Below, piece after piece: positions 33,447-45,483 of a DNA stretch of 64,000 nucleotides. A program made the translations under genes and the position numbers. Below the pieces are notes generated by a model, which ran no database searches, was not told the origin of the DNA, and saw only the letters and a program-made list of their open reading frames with translations. Numbering within the stretch: position 1 is the first letter of the stretch; the number at the start of each line of letters is the position of its first letter. Origin of the DNA: Suillus spraguei (taxonomy: Eukaryota > Basidiomycota > Agaricomycetes > Boletales > Suillaceae); assembly GCA_016800925.1 (NCBI GenBank), contig JABCPU010000226.1, forward strand, positions 46,665 to 110,664. Direction: 5' to 3'.

Positions 33447-33876
33447 ATGATAATTGCATAGTCAACAGATAAACTTGACCAGACGAACCCGCAGACTCGG
33501 ATTACTTGTGCAGTGGTAATTCAATCCAGCCATAAAATCTGCAAGAAGGTTTGGTCATCCAGCGTTGTGGCAAGGAGCAGTGACTTACAGGGCAAGGTAT
33601 TTTATTTTATTTTTTCTTGGAATAAGCACTGAAGCGCGGTTGAAATCAAGGCAAAGAAAATTTAAGTACCTGATGTTCAGCAGAGTCTGATCAACCTGAT
33701 CCAGCTTCAACTTCGTTCTGTAAGGTAAGAATTTGTCCGAATACTCGAAGATTCATGCAAAATACTGGTGAACCAGGTCTGCGGGAAGGTAATTTGAATG
33801 TATGATCAATGCCAACAGGCGCACTACTTTTTTCGTTGTACTGTTTCCCACGCTATATTTCTTTCACAATCCTTCC
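33447..33876. other. Intergenic, promoter side of the SNARE gene
   Basis: T-rich tract TTTTATTTTATTTTTTC at 33600-33616 and a CACGCTATATTTC segment about 25 nt before the ATG. No gene seen. Confidence 0.45.
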
Positions 33877-34315
33877 ATGTCTTCGTCACGAACCACAGAA
33901 GACACCTATGAAGCACAGAATGACCAACGACTAGATGAATTACATTCCAAGATACGCACACTTCGCGGAGTATGATTCATATTGCCTCATTTTTACAAAC
34001 CTCTAAACGGTCTTCCAGGTTACCACAGACATTTACGACGATGCCGAAAGACAACATCTGACTCTAGATGATACAGTACCTTAGTGATTCTCCTCTTCGC
34101 TTTGAAATATTAATATTCGCACGTAGGGAAATGCTTTCTCTAGCCTTTCAACGTCCTTATCTCAGTCCTCTCGACGAGCTGCGCAAGCATTCGGCCTCTC
34201 TGGCGCAGGCGGCGTTAGACAGATGCGGATAATCATGTATATCGTTGGTTCTTTTCTGGTACTCTGGCTAGTTTGGAAAATGAAAGGTATCTGGTGGCCC
34301 AGCGAAGGCCCATGA
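33877..34315 (+). CDS. Bet1/Sft1-like Qc-SNARE
   Basis: Tail-anchored SNARE of the ER-Golgi/intra-Golgi route, of the Bet1/Sft1 type. Exons 33877-33969, 34019-34075 and 34127-34315, with introns of 49 and 51 nt, give 112 residues in one open frame. The SNARE helix runs from about residue 16 (NDQRLDELHSKIRTLRGVTT) through DIYDDAERQHLTLDDT; the Gln of ERQH sits where the zero-layer glutamine is expected. A basic segment precedes one C-terminal membrane helix (IIMYIVGSFLVLWLVWK) and a short lumenal tail ending SEGP. Every exon is too short to stand out alone, which makes the gene easy to miss. It is a conserved single gene standing between SDR copies and probably older than they are here. Bet1 or Sft1 cannot be decided by eye. 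Confidence 0.85.
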
Positions 34316-34854
34316 GCCGCTGTAGTTACTCGTGAGTACTTATCTGCAGTCTACACTATTCCCGGCACTAAGTCAAACAAGGATTGGGACGAGTGACACT
34401 CGTATATATACAGGATAATTTGTGTAATATCTATACCCTCGCATAAGATGTATTTATGAGGACAGCCAGAGTTCACTAATAATGTTATAAGGATGAATGA
34501 AATACTCTACTCTCTGGCTGACAGGTGATCGAGTCAGCAGTAACCTCCTGCCGTCACCTTGCATTTAGCAAACAACCACCCTTCCCAGTTAAACGTCCTG
34601 TTTCAGTCAGAGGTTTTCATGGACGACGGTGGACACTAACTAGAAATCCGTTTATGCGAAGTCTCACTTGAGAAGGTTTCTTCCAGTTGGCTAGTAGCAG
34701 CAAAGGCATGGGTCTACATGGACAAACAACGCCACTACTTACAGATACTCGAAACGTTCCAACCTTAAGGTCTCAATGGCACCACCAGTGACCAGTCCAG
34801 GGAATAAATCATACATCTGCGAGGAGTAAGAACATGACTGTTTACAAGGCTTCC
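34316..34854. other. Convergent 3' region
   Basis: Lies between the 3' ends of the SNARE gene (plus) and SDR copy 6 (minus). Probably holds both terminators; TATATATACAGG near 34406 is the only notable AT run. No gene seen. Confidence 0.45.
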
Positions 34855-36086
34855 TCAGCGCGTACTGATTCCCCCATCAACAGAAATCTGGAAGCAAAAT
34901 CAGACCTACCGTACGCGGCAAACTAATTAACCTACACATTGACCTGGAGGCATCACATGTCACGTGAGTAAGACAGGCACAATGAAGGCATAAACTAACC
35001 GGTGATGAAGTGCGCTTCCTTTGATGCGAGATAGCTTACAATGCTAGCTATATCTTCAGGCTGTCCGATGTGCTTGATAGGAACATGATCAAGTACCTTA
35101 CCGAGATTGGGAAGGAAGCAGGTATTCAGTATTTGGGTAAGGTTTATAATCGCGTTCAGCTCACCGAATTTATCCAGTTCCTCGAGCAGGGATCGTCGAC
35201 GAGTGATGAATAATCTACCTTACCAGAGTCATCCATCATGGACTTGCCTAACTAGGAGTTAGCTGGGAAATTAGAAATTGGTTTAAACTTACTCATAGGC
35301 GTCTGTATTACGCCCGGAGCATATGCATTTACAGTAATACCATATTGACCGAGCTCGATAGCTGTCAAGCGGTCTTTATCAAAGGATGTTGTGAGTATCT
35401 GGGCAATTACCTGCAGCTAGAGTTAGCCCTCGAACCGCAAACTTGCTTGCTGTATAGGAGGAGTGGTAGGGAAAGCCTGTCCAATCATTTGGATAGAAAT
35501 ACTCAAGCAATTTCATATTTTATGACGCACCCATTTTGCCTAGGATCGAGCTCGCACCAATGATTCGACCACCGCGCCCCTGTTCAATCATCTGCATGGC
35601 AGCATACTTATAGCATAGATAAGGATCACGGGCGTTTACTGATAAGGTATGGTCCCATGAATCTACAGTTGCTAGCGGAGGACATGAGAAAGCGTCGATC
35701 GTAGACTTTGACCGAGATCATACATGATACAAGCGAGGCGAATGTCGCTACTCCAGCATTAGCAACCATCTGTACACGATCAATATTCAGGGAACGCATC
35801 CAGTGAGATCAGAAGAGCGACTAACAACATCCAGTCCACCGAGTTTTATAACAGCATCACCGACCATCTCCTTGACTTGTTTGTCGACGGTCACGTCGGC
35901 AGGAACGACGCAGACCTGTCTCCCGAGGCCTTCGATCTCAGTTGCTACAAGCTCCAGCTTGGGATTCTTGGTGGGTAAATCATTGAGAGCAACGTCAAAG
36001 CCATCCCGGGCAAGACGAAGAGCGATACTGCGACCGATTCCCTGAGCAGACCCAGTTATCAATGCGATGCCCTTTGAAATAGACAT
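34855..36086 (-). CDS. Classical short-chain dehydrogenase/reductase, copy 6
   Basis: ATG at 36086 gives MSISKGIALITGSAQGIGRS; FDVALNDLPTKNPKLE follows. VANAG, RIIGASSILG, and YTASKFAVRGLTLA with the YxxxK pair (about 35415-35455) are present. A further exon contains SLLEELDKFG and, after an intron of about 63 nt, VLDHVPIKHIGQPEDIASI and VSYLASKEAHFIT. The terminal exon ends ISVDGGISTR-stop (34855-34857). It appears intact. The fragment at 1931-2340 resembles this copy more than any other, including intron sequence, so those two are probably the closest relatives. Substrate unknown. Confidence 0.82.
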
Positions 36087-37020
36087 TGTTGGGATTCAGC
36101 GTAACCTGGTGCAACGCAGCTCTCGTGCGCCTATTATAAGGCTTCTATCACATCCTTGATGGGGACTGGACGGGCCATATTCAGAAGAAGATGCTGAACC
36201 ATATACGAGTGGGGGGTCATGTGTTGTTGGATATATGTATACATGCAGCTTGATATTGTCATAGTTCATTCTTGCCGCTCCGACTTCCGCTATACAGGGA
36301 TTTAAAATTGCTGGAATACTTTAAGTAGATGAGGAGAATCTGGGACACTTTAGAAAGAATTTTGACGTGGTCGCGCCCGTAATCCAGGATGGAATGGAAT
36401 GGATTGTGCATGTCATTGAGTTACTAAATCTACCCGATACACTGCTGACTAAGCTAGCTATGTAGCCCTGAATTGAACCTGGATTTTCAATATCGACGAG
36501 GTATGTCAATTCTGTCAGCTCTCACAATTTTTCACAGCAAACGTTCAGTCTCACCCCTAACGCCCAAATCTGGCCTCGTTCTCTCAACACTAAGATTGGC
36601 GGTAAGTAGGGTTCCATATATCTCATCGGTTGCGATATTGACTCGCCCTGACTTTATCAATGGCTACTTCAGTTATTCATGCAGCGCTTCTACACTGTAT
36701 TCGATACCACCAACTCCTGCGTCGGTTTTTCCAGAACCTCGTTCACTAATGTCACCGACAACTAATGTGGAATTGCCGAAGTATAATATACAAAGGATCG
36801 TTTTGCAGGCGCAAAGCAGCATACGGATTTACTACACTAACCTTAGCACTGACGCGAACGTTCTGCTGCTTGGAGGTGTATTGATAATTGGTCAGCATCT
36901 CTGTAGACATGAAGGTTCATGTCTACAGAGATGCTGACCAATTATCAATCCAAAATCCTCTGTGAGTTTATCTCATTTCGTCAATGACGCTGCTGATGGT
37001 ACACTGATCTAATCAATATA
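36087..37020. other. Intergenic with palindrome; upstream part of an unresolved gene
   Basis: Contains the SDR copy 6 promoter (TATAAT-like box near 36133), coding-looking segments at 36540-36620 (TPKSGLVLSTLRLA) that could be upstream exons of the gene at 37021, and the perfect palindrome 36880-36949. No firm exon model could be built. Confidence 0.35.
36880..36949. repeat. Perfect 34-bp palindrome with 2-nt loop
   Basis: Left arm 36880-36913, loop GG, right arm 36916-36949, all 34 pairs matching. The arm begins ATTGATAATTGGTCAGCATC. It would form a very stable cruciform or RNA hairpin. Confidence 0.95.
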
Positions 37021-37662
37021 GTTCTATTCTTGCCTTCAAGCCTCGGCCCAGACCAATTCCATCGAAGATTCCTCCGACTTCCACTTCGACCTCGACTTCC
37101 ACTTTGACTTCTCAAGTTAATCTTACCCCAATCCCACCCACCAATGACATCACACTACTCTCCATGCCGGTTCCGTCAACAGCCGACTCGACCTCACTTG
37201 CCACGAAAGTGGAACTCGTAGCCGCAACCCCGATCACGATCGATTCGAAGCACGATATCATCAAGAAGCGTCAGCCGAGTACGAAGCCAATGCGTGTGAG
37301 TGCAAAGATCACTGCACGGTAAGTAATTCTATCATTATCCAACCAATCATAGCTAATTCTACGGTTCATATGATGTAGGAACTTGTGTGCTTTTGATTGG
37401 CAATCAAACGGCCATCAAAAGGAACCCGCATCTGCCTTCGCGTCTTACTGGAACGGGTTATCTAAAGCCGACAAAGAGGTGCGTCCATTTTGTTATATTA
37501 ATGATATCTATCTAATACTGTCTACCAGGTGTACAAGTGCAAAGCAACAGCTCAGGTGAGTGCGCCCCACCATCCTCTATCATCTACTACACTAACAATC
37601 TCATTTTATAGCTCAAATTATGTGGGCGCACTGGAACTGTGCACGATTTGGACGAGGAGTAG
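37021..37662 (+). CDS. HMG-box-like protein, C-terminal exons
   Basis: Exons from 37021 (SILAFKPRPRPIPSKIPP) run through a Ser/Thr-rich linker, then ARNLCAFDWQSNGHQKEPAS, FASYWNGLSKADKEVYKCKA and a last exon ending TGTVHDLDEE-stop (37660-37662). The spacing of W, L, DKE and Y recalls helices 2 and 3 of an HMG box, so a DNA-binding role is possible. Introns at about 37320-37378, 37480-37530 and 37556-37612 have GT-AG ends. The 5' end is not found; the palindrome just upstream may have disrupted it. Function otherwise unknown. Confidence 0.5.
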
Positions 37663-38286
37663 TGTGACGCGGGATGGCGGGAAGGCGGGAAAGCGGGAAA
37701 GCGGCGCAGTGGGTACCCCAGTGATAGCGATACCTAGCGATATCCTCCAACTAATAGCGATACCCGTCAATATTCTCAATTGTTTGCATTAGATGTGTAC
37801 CGATAACTTTTTTGATTCAAATCGAGCGAGATTCCGTATGTAAACGCCTATCTAAACACCTAAAGGCATCGAGAATGCTATCTAAGCATCAAATTTTCAT
37901 CTTGATCTCTATCTTTTTTGGTATCGAAAAGTCACATTTTGTCTAGAGACATCGAAACGTGTCGAAAAGAATCATCAATTCAATTTTTATCGATCTCTAT
38001 AGCTACCTATCTACCTAAATAATATTGTCTTTTCTCACTGGGCATGAACGTGAGGCCACGTGGGAAAACAGACCAATTGTACATCCCTGACACCTGGTAT
38101 CAAAAGCAAACCGTCTCTTGCCACATTTTATCGAATCCTCCTTGATGACGCGGATCGCAACCATCTCATTACTTTTTCCAGTCGACTCGTGGCTAGTAAG
38201 GTGCCCAATATTGCCCATGATCGCATCTACTAGTAAATATATAACGATAATGGACCACTGAGTATGATATTACTTTCCTGTAAACC
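37663..38286. other. Intergenic
   Basis: TATC/GATA-rich sequence (GATAGCGATACC repeated near 37720-37765, and TATCTA repeats to 38020). No gene recognised. Confidence 0.4.
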
Positions 38287-38804
38287 ATGTTATCCGCTGC
38301 ATCCTTGTTAACCCTTCTCCTAATCACAGGATTGTCTGTCAAAGCTGGCAAATTCCCCGTTACTCTCCCCTTAGCCAGGAGGCTGAAGTTCTCCGATGGT
38401 GCTACTACTAATAACATCTTGGCGCGCGATAAAGCTCGTGTGAAGGCCCTTAGGAATCCCAGCATGTGCGGACAACGTTTTTCTAACGTTCCTTTGGCGA
38501 ACGATTATGTGTACTACACCATACCAGTTGCCATTGGCAACCCCCCGTTGACTACTGTAAGTTCAATATATGCGACTGTTGATTTATTATTGAAGACGAC
38601 TTGATTGACAATGATATCATAAGTTGAAAATACCTACGATTATCTATAGGATCCGAGTACCTCGACTACCTCACTCTTGGTCCTGGGCTCACCATCATCC
38701 CGCAGTCGTTCGGTGTTGCTTCTGAATCAAGCGGTTTTGATGGTGTTAACGGTATCCTTGGCATTGGGCCTGTAGACTTGACACTCGGCGCTCGGACTTC
38801 ATGA
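38287..38804 (+). pseudogene. A1 aspartic protease pseudogene without its active site
   Basis: Starts with a good signal peptide (MLSAASLLTLLLITGLSVKA) and a propeptide-like segment, then DYVYYTIPVAIGNPP, the usual entry to the N-terminal lobe of polyporopepsin-like secreted proteases. The following DTGS catalytic block is missing. After a gap the frame resumes with LDYLTLGPGLTIIPQSFGVA and DGVNGILGIGPVDLTLG, then stops at 38802-38804. The rest of lobe 1, the flap and all of lobe 2 are gone. An internally deleted, truncated relic. Confidence 0.75.
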
Positions 38805-39771
38805 GTGCCGGGTTTGGAGAAACTCGAAAGAACCGAGTACGCCTGCCAATCATCACCTCGAGATACGAGCAAATTAATCGCCATTCGGAATGACATGTAC
38901 TACGACCAAATAGCAAATTAATATTTTGCTGAGATACAAGACATACCATAAGATCCTTCAAACTTCTTGCTCGTAATTCACAGTACAAAATACTTTTAAT
39001 CCGCATATCTATCTCAAGATCAACTGAGCGATTCTAGTACTAATCTATGTTTGGACTCGTCTTGGGAGACACTTCAGAGCGATGCTTTTGGGATAGTCCA
39101 GGGACACTCTCGTACACCATACACACCATACTATTTCTGGTATTTATGACTCTCGGAGAGATACAATCACAGCTAGGCATCAATGCATTGCGCTCACACT
39201 TGCATTTTTTGTTTCGTTACGGCTCAACTGCACCATGTCGTCTGTATTATTTTAGAGATCAAATCAAGCCCATGTTATCTTCAGAGTACGCTACCAGTGA
39301 AGTCGTAAGCGTTCGTAAGTGTCCGTAACGCGCGTAAGTTCAGCGTTCATTTCAGTGGTTTTGCAAATTAGTGGAGTAGTGGGTCACGCTAGCGGGGCAA
39401 TTTTCATTAACAAACGTGAAGATTACATGCTGATACAAATCGATGGTCCTTCATAGGCGCGGGCGTCGAAGCGTTTGCATGGTTGATATTGAACTGGCGA
39501 ATGAGTCGATGCCAGAGCGTGGTACAGCGACAGGCCGATTCAGGGCGTAGTGGGCGCTTGGATATGTTAGTATTTGGACTACACAAAGGAAAATGAGTTT
39601 TGTCAGACGAATGCAACGTTGAATTGGCTTGGAACGTACGTGCCAGATATTCACAGGAGTGAGGTGCGATAATTGGGAGGCAAGGTGATGGGGAACAAGT
39701 TTCAAGTTGTTCTGCCACTCTAACCCAATTGTTTGAAATGGGGCTTGCGGGGGTTAAGAAGTGTGTAATAT
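38805..39771. other. Intergenic
   Basis: No known gene. CGTAAGCGTTCGTAAGTGTCCGTAACGCGCGTAAG near 39300-39338 is a small imperfect CGTAAG repeat. A minus-strand frame extends from 39955 to 39407 but resembles nothing known and overlaps the inverted repeat. Confidence 0.4.
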
Positions 39772-41050
39772 TCAAGGCGTGCTCAATTCTTATGATGTCA
39801 AGTTCAAGCCGCCAGTGTGTCAAGTGCCACCGTGCCTTAAGGCAAACAACATAGCCGACCGGTGAGACTCCATTTGGACTGCCGAAGTCACTAAAGCGAA
39901 CACACCGAGACGAACAATTGACTTCAAAGTTTAAGTTCGAACATAGAAACTTCACTGTGGTCTGCTGACCGGCGAAGAGCTATCCACAAGACTCACTTCT
40001 ATAGCTTGTGTACCAAGAGACTCAGGCCACCACCGGCAGTCTCAACAGCCAGTCCAGGCCCAGCAACAGTATCAGAATATGCAAACTCCAGTAAGAGCTT
40101 ATCAAATGTCTTCTTACCGAGGTCCTAACAAGGTGAAGATCTCTCGTAATCCAATAGGTGTTGCTTGACCTCATCAGCAAAACGCCCATAATTTTCGCTT
40201 GTTTGATGCTTACGGTGAGCTTACGACGCTGCTAATGGAGCAACGCGATCGGTGGAACAAGCAGTATATATGGATTACGAACGTATGCCTTGAGCTATAC
40301 CCAATGCAATTTGTTCAGAACAACTTTGGAACTCGCTTCGAACAGGTTGGCTCTTTCAGATGCTGCCATAGTAGTCCAAAACTGGACATTACCGCACCCA
40401 GACGTCATCAGCGAGTAAAAGAAGCGCAGCTGTGACAGCACTGAGGACATGCCATCCAGGGAAGCCCAGAATGCTGAGAAGAAGCATCGGATGATGAACA
40501 ACACTACTGACGGCGCTGAAGACATGCCGTCGGTGCCTCAGAGCACTAAGGACATGATCACGCTAATGATTAAATAGAAAACATACCTGGATTCATATCA
40601 AAAATCTCGGTCTGGCCAGCTCAGAGAAATCTGGAAGAATTCAAAACACTTTCTCCATTGATTATATGGGCTACGCGAGACACCAGACAGCATACTTGCA
40701 AGTAACTGAAGCGCCGTGCTTGTTCTTGTGAGAGATGCGGCAGTATGGTGAATGTGGTCATCATTGTCGCTGTCAGGAAAAATGAAGTGCTCGAGTTCGA
40801 GGCGCGTGCGTTTTGAGATGCCCAACATAGACGATGAGGCAGAAAGGACAGTTAAGGGCTCACAGAACTCTTGTTTTCGCTGCATAACGAGGACAGCGTG
40901 TTGTGCGATGGTGGGGTGATAAGACGGAGTAAGCTAAGCTTGACTTCGGCAGTCCAAATGGAGTCTCACCGGTCGGCTATGTTGTTTGGCTTAAGGCACG
41001 GTGGGACTTGACACATGAACTTGACATCGTAAGAATTGAGCACGCCTTGA
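39772..41050. repeat. Diverged inverted repeat, arms of about 110-119 bp
   Basis: Left arm 39772-39890 and right arm 40941-41050 are reverse complements apart from scattered mismatches and one 12-nt gap near 39810. A shared core is GCCGACCGGTGAGACTCCAT. The 1,050 bp between holds no recognised gene. Could be a non-autonomous inverted-repeat element or a duplicated-inverted segment. The Plavaka element begins three bases beyond the right arm. Confidence 0.7.
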
Positions 41051-41053
41051 TTA

Positions 41054-41076
41054 CACTGCCAAAAATGTTACCGTAT
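41054..41076 (+). repeat. Plavaka left terminal inverted repeat
   Basis: Starts CACTGCCAAAAATGTTACCG after host TA (41052-41053). A second internal inverted pair, ACCGTATGCAAACTACGGT, lies directly inside. Confidence 0.85.
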
Positions 41077-41279
41077 GCAAACTACGGTCTGGGTCTACCG
41101 TAAGTTCTTCACGGCCCGAACCCAAAAATATCCTATAGTTTACCGATAGTCTACCTGTAAAAGGGAAACGGCCGACTAGCTATGCACTGGCCCACGATTT
41201 GGCCATGTTTATTATCTTTTGCGCATCCCATAGTCTCACACTACCAACTACCCACGCACACAATCTTGATAAGTCATCA

Positions 41280-44200
41280 ATGGCGTCTTTAGCCTATCCA
41301 GAACGTATGTTTCTCATTGTCGACATATGCACGTCGTTCTCATCATGCTGGATGCAGACTTCTTGAGGCAAGGGAATCTCTGGACGTGTTTACGCTGTCC
41401 AACTGGCTGTTTCGAGCAAGACATCCACCACGCTATACGCCATGAGAATACTCAAAAGCACAGGACAGAAATGACTCACTACACTGATGAACTCTGTGCT
41501 GCTCAAACTGCTGCTCTCAACGAACCTCACCTTCAGACAAATCCACTTCTCGATGCTATTTTTATTGCTTCTGGGCTACCGCTGAATGTGCCTCATCCTG
41601 CTCCTCTACCTCGCCACCAACAGCCTCTAGGCCAAGATCCCCGGCAGCAGTCACCTCCTGGGTCATTCAATGATGAACTGGATGGTGGTATAGATATGGA
41701 GGTGGATTTTGGGGAACTTAATCCTCCACCTCCTTCCATGGAAGACATGCATGCGCGCGTTGTTTCCAGTGTGAGCGTATCGCTCCGTCATATGGTCGAC
41801 CATGGTTTCAACCCATCAGCGGTGGACTCGGATAATGGAGAGGGAGATGTTCCAGAAGATGAGGATGAGTTCATTGTGAATGTGAATGCAGAGGGTATGT
41901 GTTGCCATTTTATAACAACTTTCTCTCACTATCATGTAGTCTCTCGTTGTGGGCATAATCAGACCCAGGATGCGCATGAGAATGCATGGTATCCATGGAA
42001 AAATCGCCTAGTTCGCATTTCCTTTAGTCTTGTATTTCCTCTCTAATGTTAGATCAGTCATGTACACTCGATATCATATCAAATTTGCCTCGAGGTGTCT
42101 TCTCCCAAGACGAACTCGAGGTGATATTATGGCAATTAAAACAACATGGTGTTCACGCAGTACCATCTATTCATCAGATAAAGAGTGTTGGGCGTGCCAT
42201 AGATGGTCTATGTGGAGTCGAGATCAATCGCTACATTGGCTGTCTGGGTCACACATACTATATGATTTCACTAGAGTTCATCGTGAAGATGGTGGTCATT
42301 TCTCTGTCCTTGAATGTGCTAGTAACTAATGACATATGTAGGCCTTTGCGAACCCCCTTGTACGGTCAGTCCTCGAGGTTTACCCTGAAGATAGCGGCCC
42401 AAAACTTGAGGAAATTCGTCAAGCACGCTGCTGGTTAGAGGAGCATGACGCCCGACTACTCACACCAATGTACCGTGTTGAGGGCCATATAGCACGAGAT
42501 TTCTACACAGATGAACCGACACTCCTTAAGAATGGCATGCTATGCATGCCGTTCAGGTTTTTCAAAAATAATGGTCAAGTTTGGTTTCGTGCATGGCCAC
42601 TCATTCCATGGCATTCTCCCAGTGAGGGACTTAGCTGACTCATTGACCAACGTGACGAACTATCTCTCTCAACCGATGACTTATCAATGACATTTCCGGA
42701 GCTTGAGTATGTACCTCTTGGACATGGTCGACCAACACTTCAGTCAACGTTTTGTAAGTATGGTTCATGTTTTTGTAATTACACTACTTAACAAAGGTCA
42801 GATTGTTGCGATCCTACTGGCTGTATTAAGCTATGGGTAGAACCAATGACGAACCCATGGCGACTGAAGGCCAATGGCCATCGTGTTGTTGCATATCCTG
42901 TACTACTCTACTGCGACGACACTTCAGGTAACCGATCCAAAAAATGGAATGAACACAACACATTCCTTATGAATGCTGCTGGACTTCCACGAGAACACAT
43001 GCAGCGGGAGTACAATCTTAGTTTTATATGTACATCAAATATAGCACCTCCGCTAGAAATGCTCGAAGGAATTGTTGAGCAACTCGAGTGAGCGGAGCCT
43101 GCTCCCATGACAAAAATCAAAACTGACATAACTGTGATAGATCGTGTCAAGAAACAGGTATTTGGGCCTATGACTGCAGCTACCACGACATCATACTTGT
43201 AATCATCTCAGTCCTTGCATTGCTTGGTGACAATCCGATGCAAAGTGAATTTGCTTGCCATGCAGGTCTAATGTCGAAGTTTTTTTGCCGTTGTTGCTGG
43301 GTAAAAGGGAAAGATATTGCCGACATGCTCGAGGTTGGTGGTGTTAAGAAGGAGACTGTTCAGGGAATGGTCAGTCGTATTACAAGATTCATGAAGGTTG
43401 GTACTTGAGATATTGTAGCTTCGTGGCATGGTCTCAAATGTTGTAGGTTGGTGCCGCACGAACCACAGCAGAAACTCAGAGCATCTCACGTCAGATGCTT
43501 GAAAATGCATCAACTCTTGCACGCCAAAAGGAAAATGTAGATCTTCAGACATCTACTGGTGTCAAGGACACAATACTCCGCTTTTTCCTTGACAAATTAG
43601 AGAAGGCAAGGAAATCACTCAGTGGGCATGCAGCACGACAGGCAACTCGAGAGGCTTATTCAAGGTTACCAGCAAATACCTTTAGCCCAGTGTGGCGAAT
43701 TAGAGGTATATCATTGATCATATGTTCACGATATTGGACTTGCACTCACTTTGTTCTTGAAAGGTCTGAATCCGCATTCTGATACGCCAATTGAAATTTT
43801 ACATGTGGTTCTCCTGGGTTTCCTCAAATACTTCTGGCGAGATGCAGTTGAACGCCTCTCTGCTGTCAACAAAGCTATTGTTGAAGCTCGTTTGTCAAGT
43901 CTTGATGTTTCTGGCCTTGGGCCCAATGTAGCAAAACCCCGTGGTCATACACTTGTTCATTATGCTGGGTCGCTTGTTGGTCGTGATTTTCGTTTGATAA
44001 GTCAAGTTGCTGTATTTGTACTGTATGATATGCTTGAAACCAAGATCCTCGATGCATGGGCTGCGCTATGTGTTCTTGTCCCACTTCTTTGGATGCCAAC
44101 AATTGATAATCTCGATAATTATATGGTGCGCCAAGTACTCAATCTCATGACGCTGGTTTCAACATGATTTCAGGTTGAACTCGATGTGGCAATCAAAAGA

Positions 44201-45315
44201 TTCATGGACTGTACTGCTCGCTGGACACCACGATGGTTCAACAAGCCAAAATTTCACCTCATCTTGCATGTTGTTGACCACATACGGAGATTTGGCCCTG
44301 CAATCACATTTGCCACGGAAGTCCATGAGTCATACAACAGTATCATTCGTGGCTGGTCCATCAATTCAAATCGGATGGCACCTTCACGTGATATTGCACG
44401 ACGTGCTGCTGGCTTACTCCGCTTGCGGCACCTACTCAGTGGTGGATACTTCGAGGTTGAGACAGACAAATCAGATGGCACAACACAAACAGAATTGATT
44501 CAAGCAGGAGTGAATCCTCGAATCTATGGTGAACAGCCATCAATCATCACTCGTAAACTTGGTTTTCCTCTTTCTGAGTCATTTTCTCATCTAGGTATGT
44601 AAGTAGGATTATTCGAGACCGTTTGCCTTATCCTTTCTACAGGATTTGCCAAAAGGGCAAAAATGCGCCCTCTCATTTGGAACCAGACTTTGTCATCGAC
44701 ATACTGTGTTTCCCCAGGTATCGCAGATCACACGATATTAATACAGTGTCGGGAAGTCATTGTTTCCAACGGTGATCCTGTTGCACTTGATTCGTTCACG
44801 GTATTCCATGTTCAAGACCACTTTTTAATTGGGAGGGTGGCTGAAATTTTGACGAGGGAACAGGATTTCGAGGGGAAAGCAGACTGGGTTTTACTTCAAT
44901 GCTATAATACTGGTCCCCTCATCCAGCCATACTTGATGCCTTCACTCTTGAAAACCGAGAGGTATCACTTGGTCACTCCTGAGGTAAATGATGTTCTACT
45001 TTCATATACAGTCTATTGAACTTCACCACGGCAACTTAGCAAATTGACTGTAGTGTCAATGTACAACACAACTGCGCAGCCAATCATTGCGACCTCTCTT
45101 CAACACAACCAGTGTTTCTCGAAAGGGAGCGTCAAGTGGAGGACACGCAGGCAGTGAGACATCGTGATGTTCACACAGAGGATCTGATTCTGAATGTGGC
45201 GAAGATGCGAGATGCGAAATTCATTTTGAAATTTAGAGAAGCTGCCCCCCTACTTGATACTGATTCACTTGTCAACATTGTTTGCGAATCTGAACTAGCA
45301 GCAGGCATACATTAG
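41280..45315 (+). CDS. Plavaka transposase, many exons, one in-frame TGA
   Basis: Start ATG at 41280 (MASLAYPE, then HFLRQGNLWTC after the first intron). A CLRCPTGCF zinc-finger-like segment opens the protein. Further exons give NLPRGVFSQDELEVILW, LKANGHRVVAYPVLLYCDDT, TSNIAPPLEMLEGIVEQLE, then GIWAYDCSYHD and LGDNPMQSEFACHAGL, and CRCCWVKGKD. Later blocks include PIEILHVVLLGFLKYFWRD and RFGPAITFATEVHESYN, with a C-terminal part ending CESELAAGIH-stop (45313-45315). These are hallmarks of the Plavaka family in Agaricomycetes. About a dozen GT-AG introns join in frame. One defect is seen: TGA at 42636-42638 after PSEGLS, where CGA would keep the frame. Probably inactive by that single change, or nearly so. 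Confidence 0.8.
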
Positions 45316-45483
45316 GGACATTTTTCATTTACCAGTAGGATTTTTGTTTTGTTGATATAGTACTGCGGTCCAATTTTTTGATTTTGAGCGTGTGCCACTG
45401 CCATAGTTTGAACTTAGCGAAATAATCACTGTGACTTGTCATCTGCAACCACACTCCCAACACTTCCACACTCCTTCCATCCA

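Noticed and set aside
39407..39955. 182-codon minus-strand frame as a gene
   Set aside because: No recognisable domain, part of it lies in the inverted repeat arm, and its composition is unlike the neighbouring genes.
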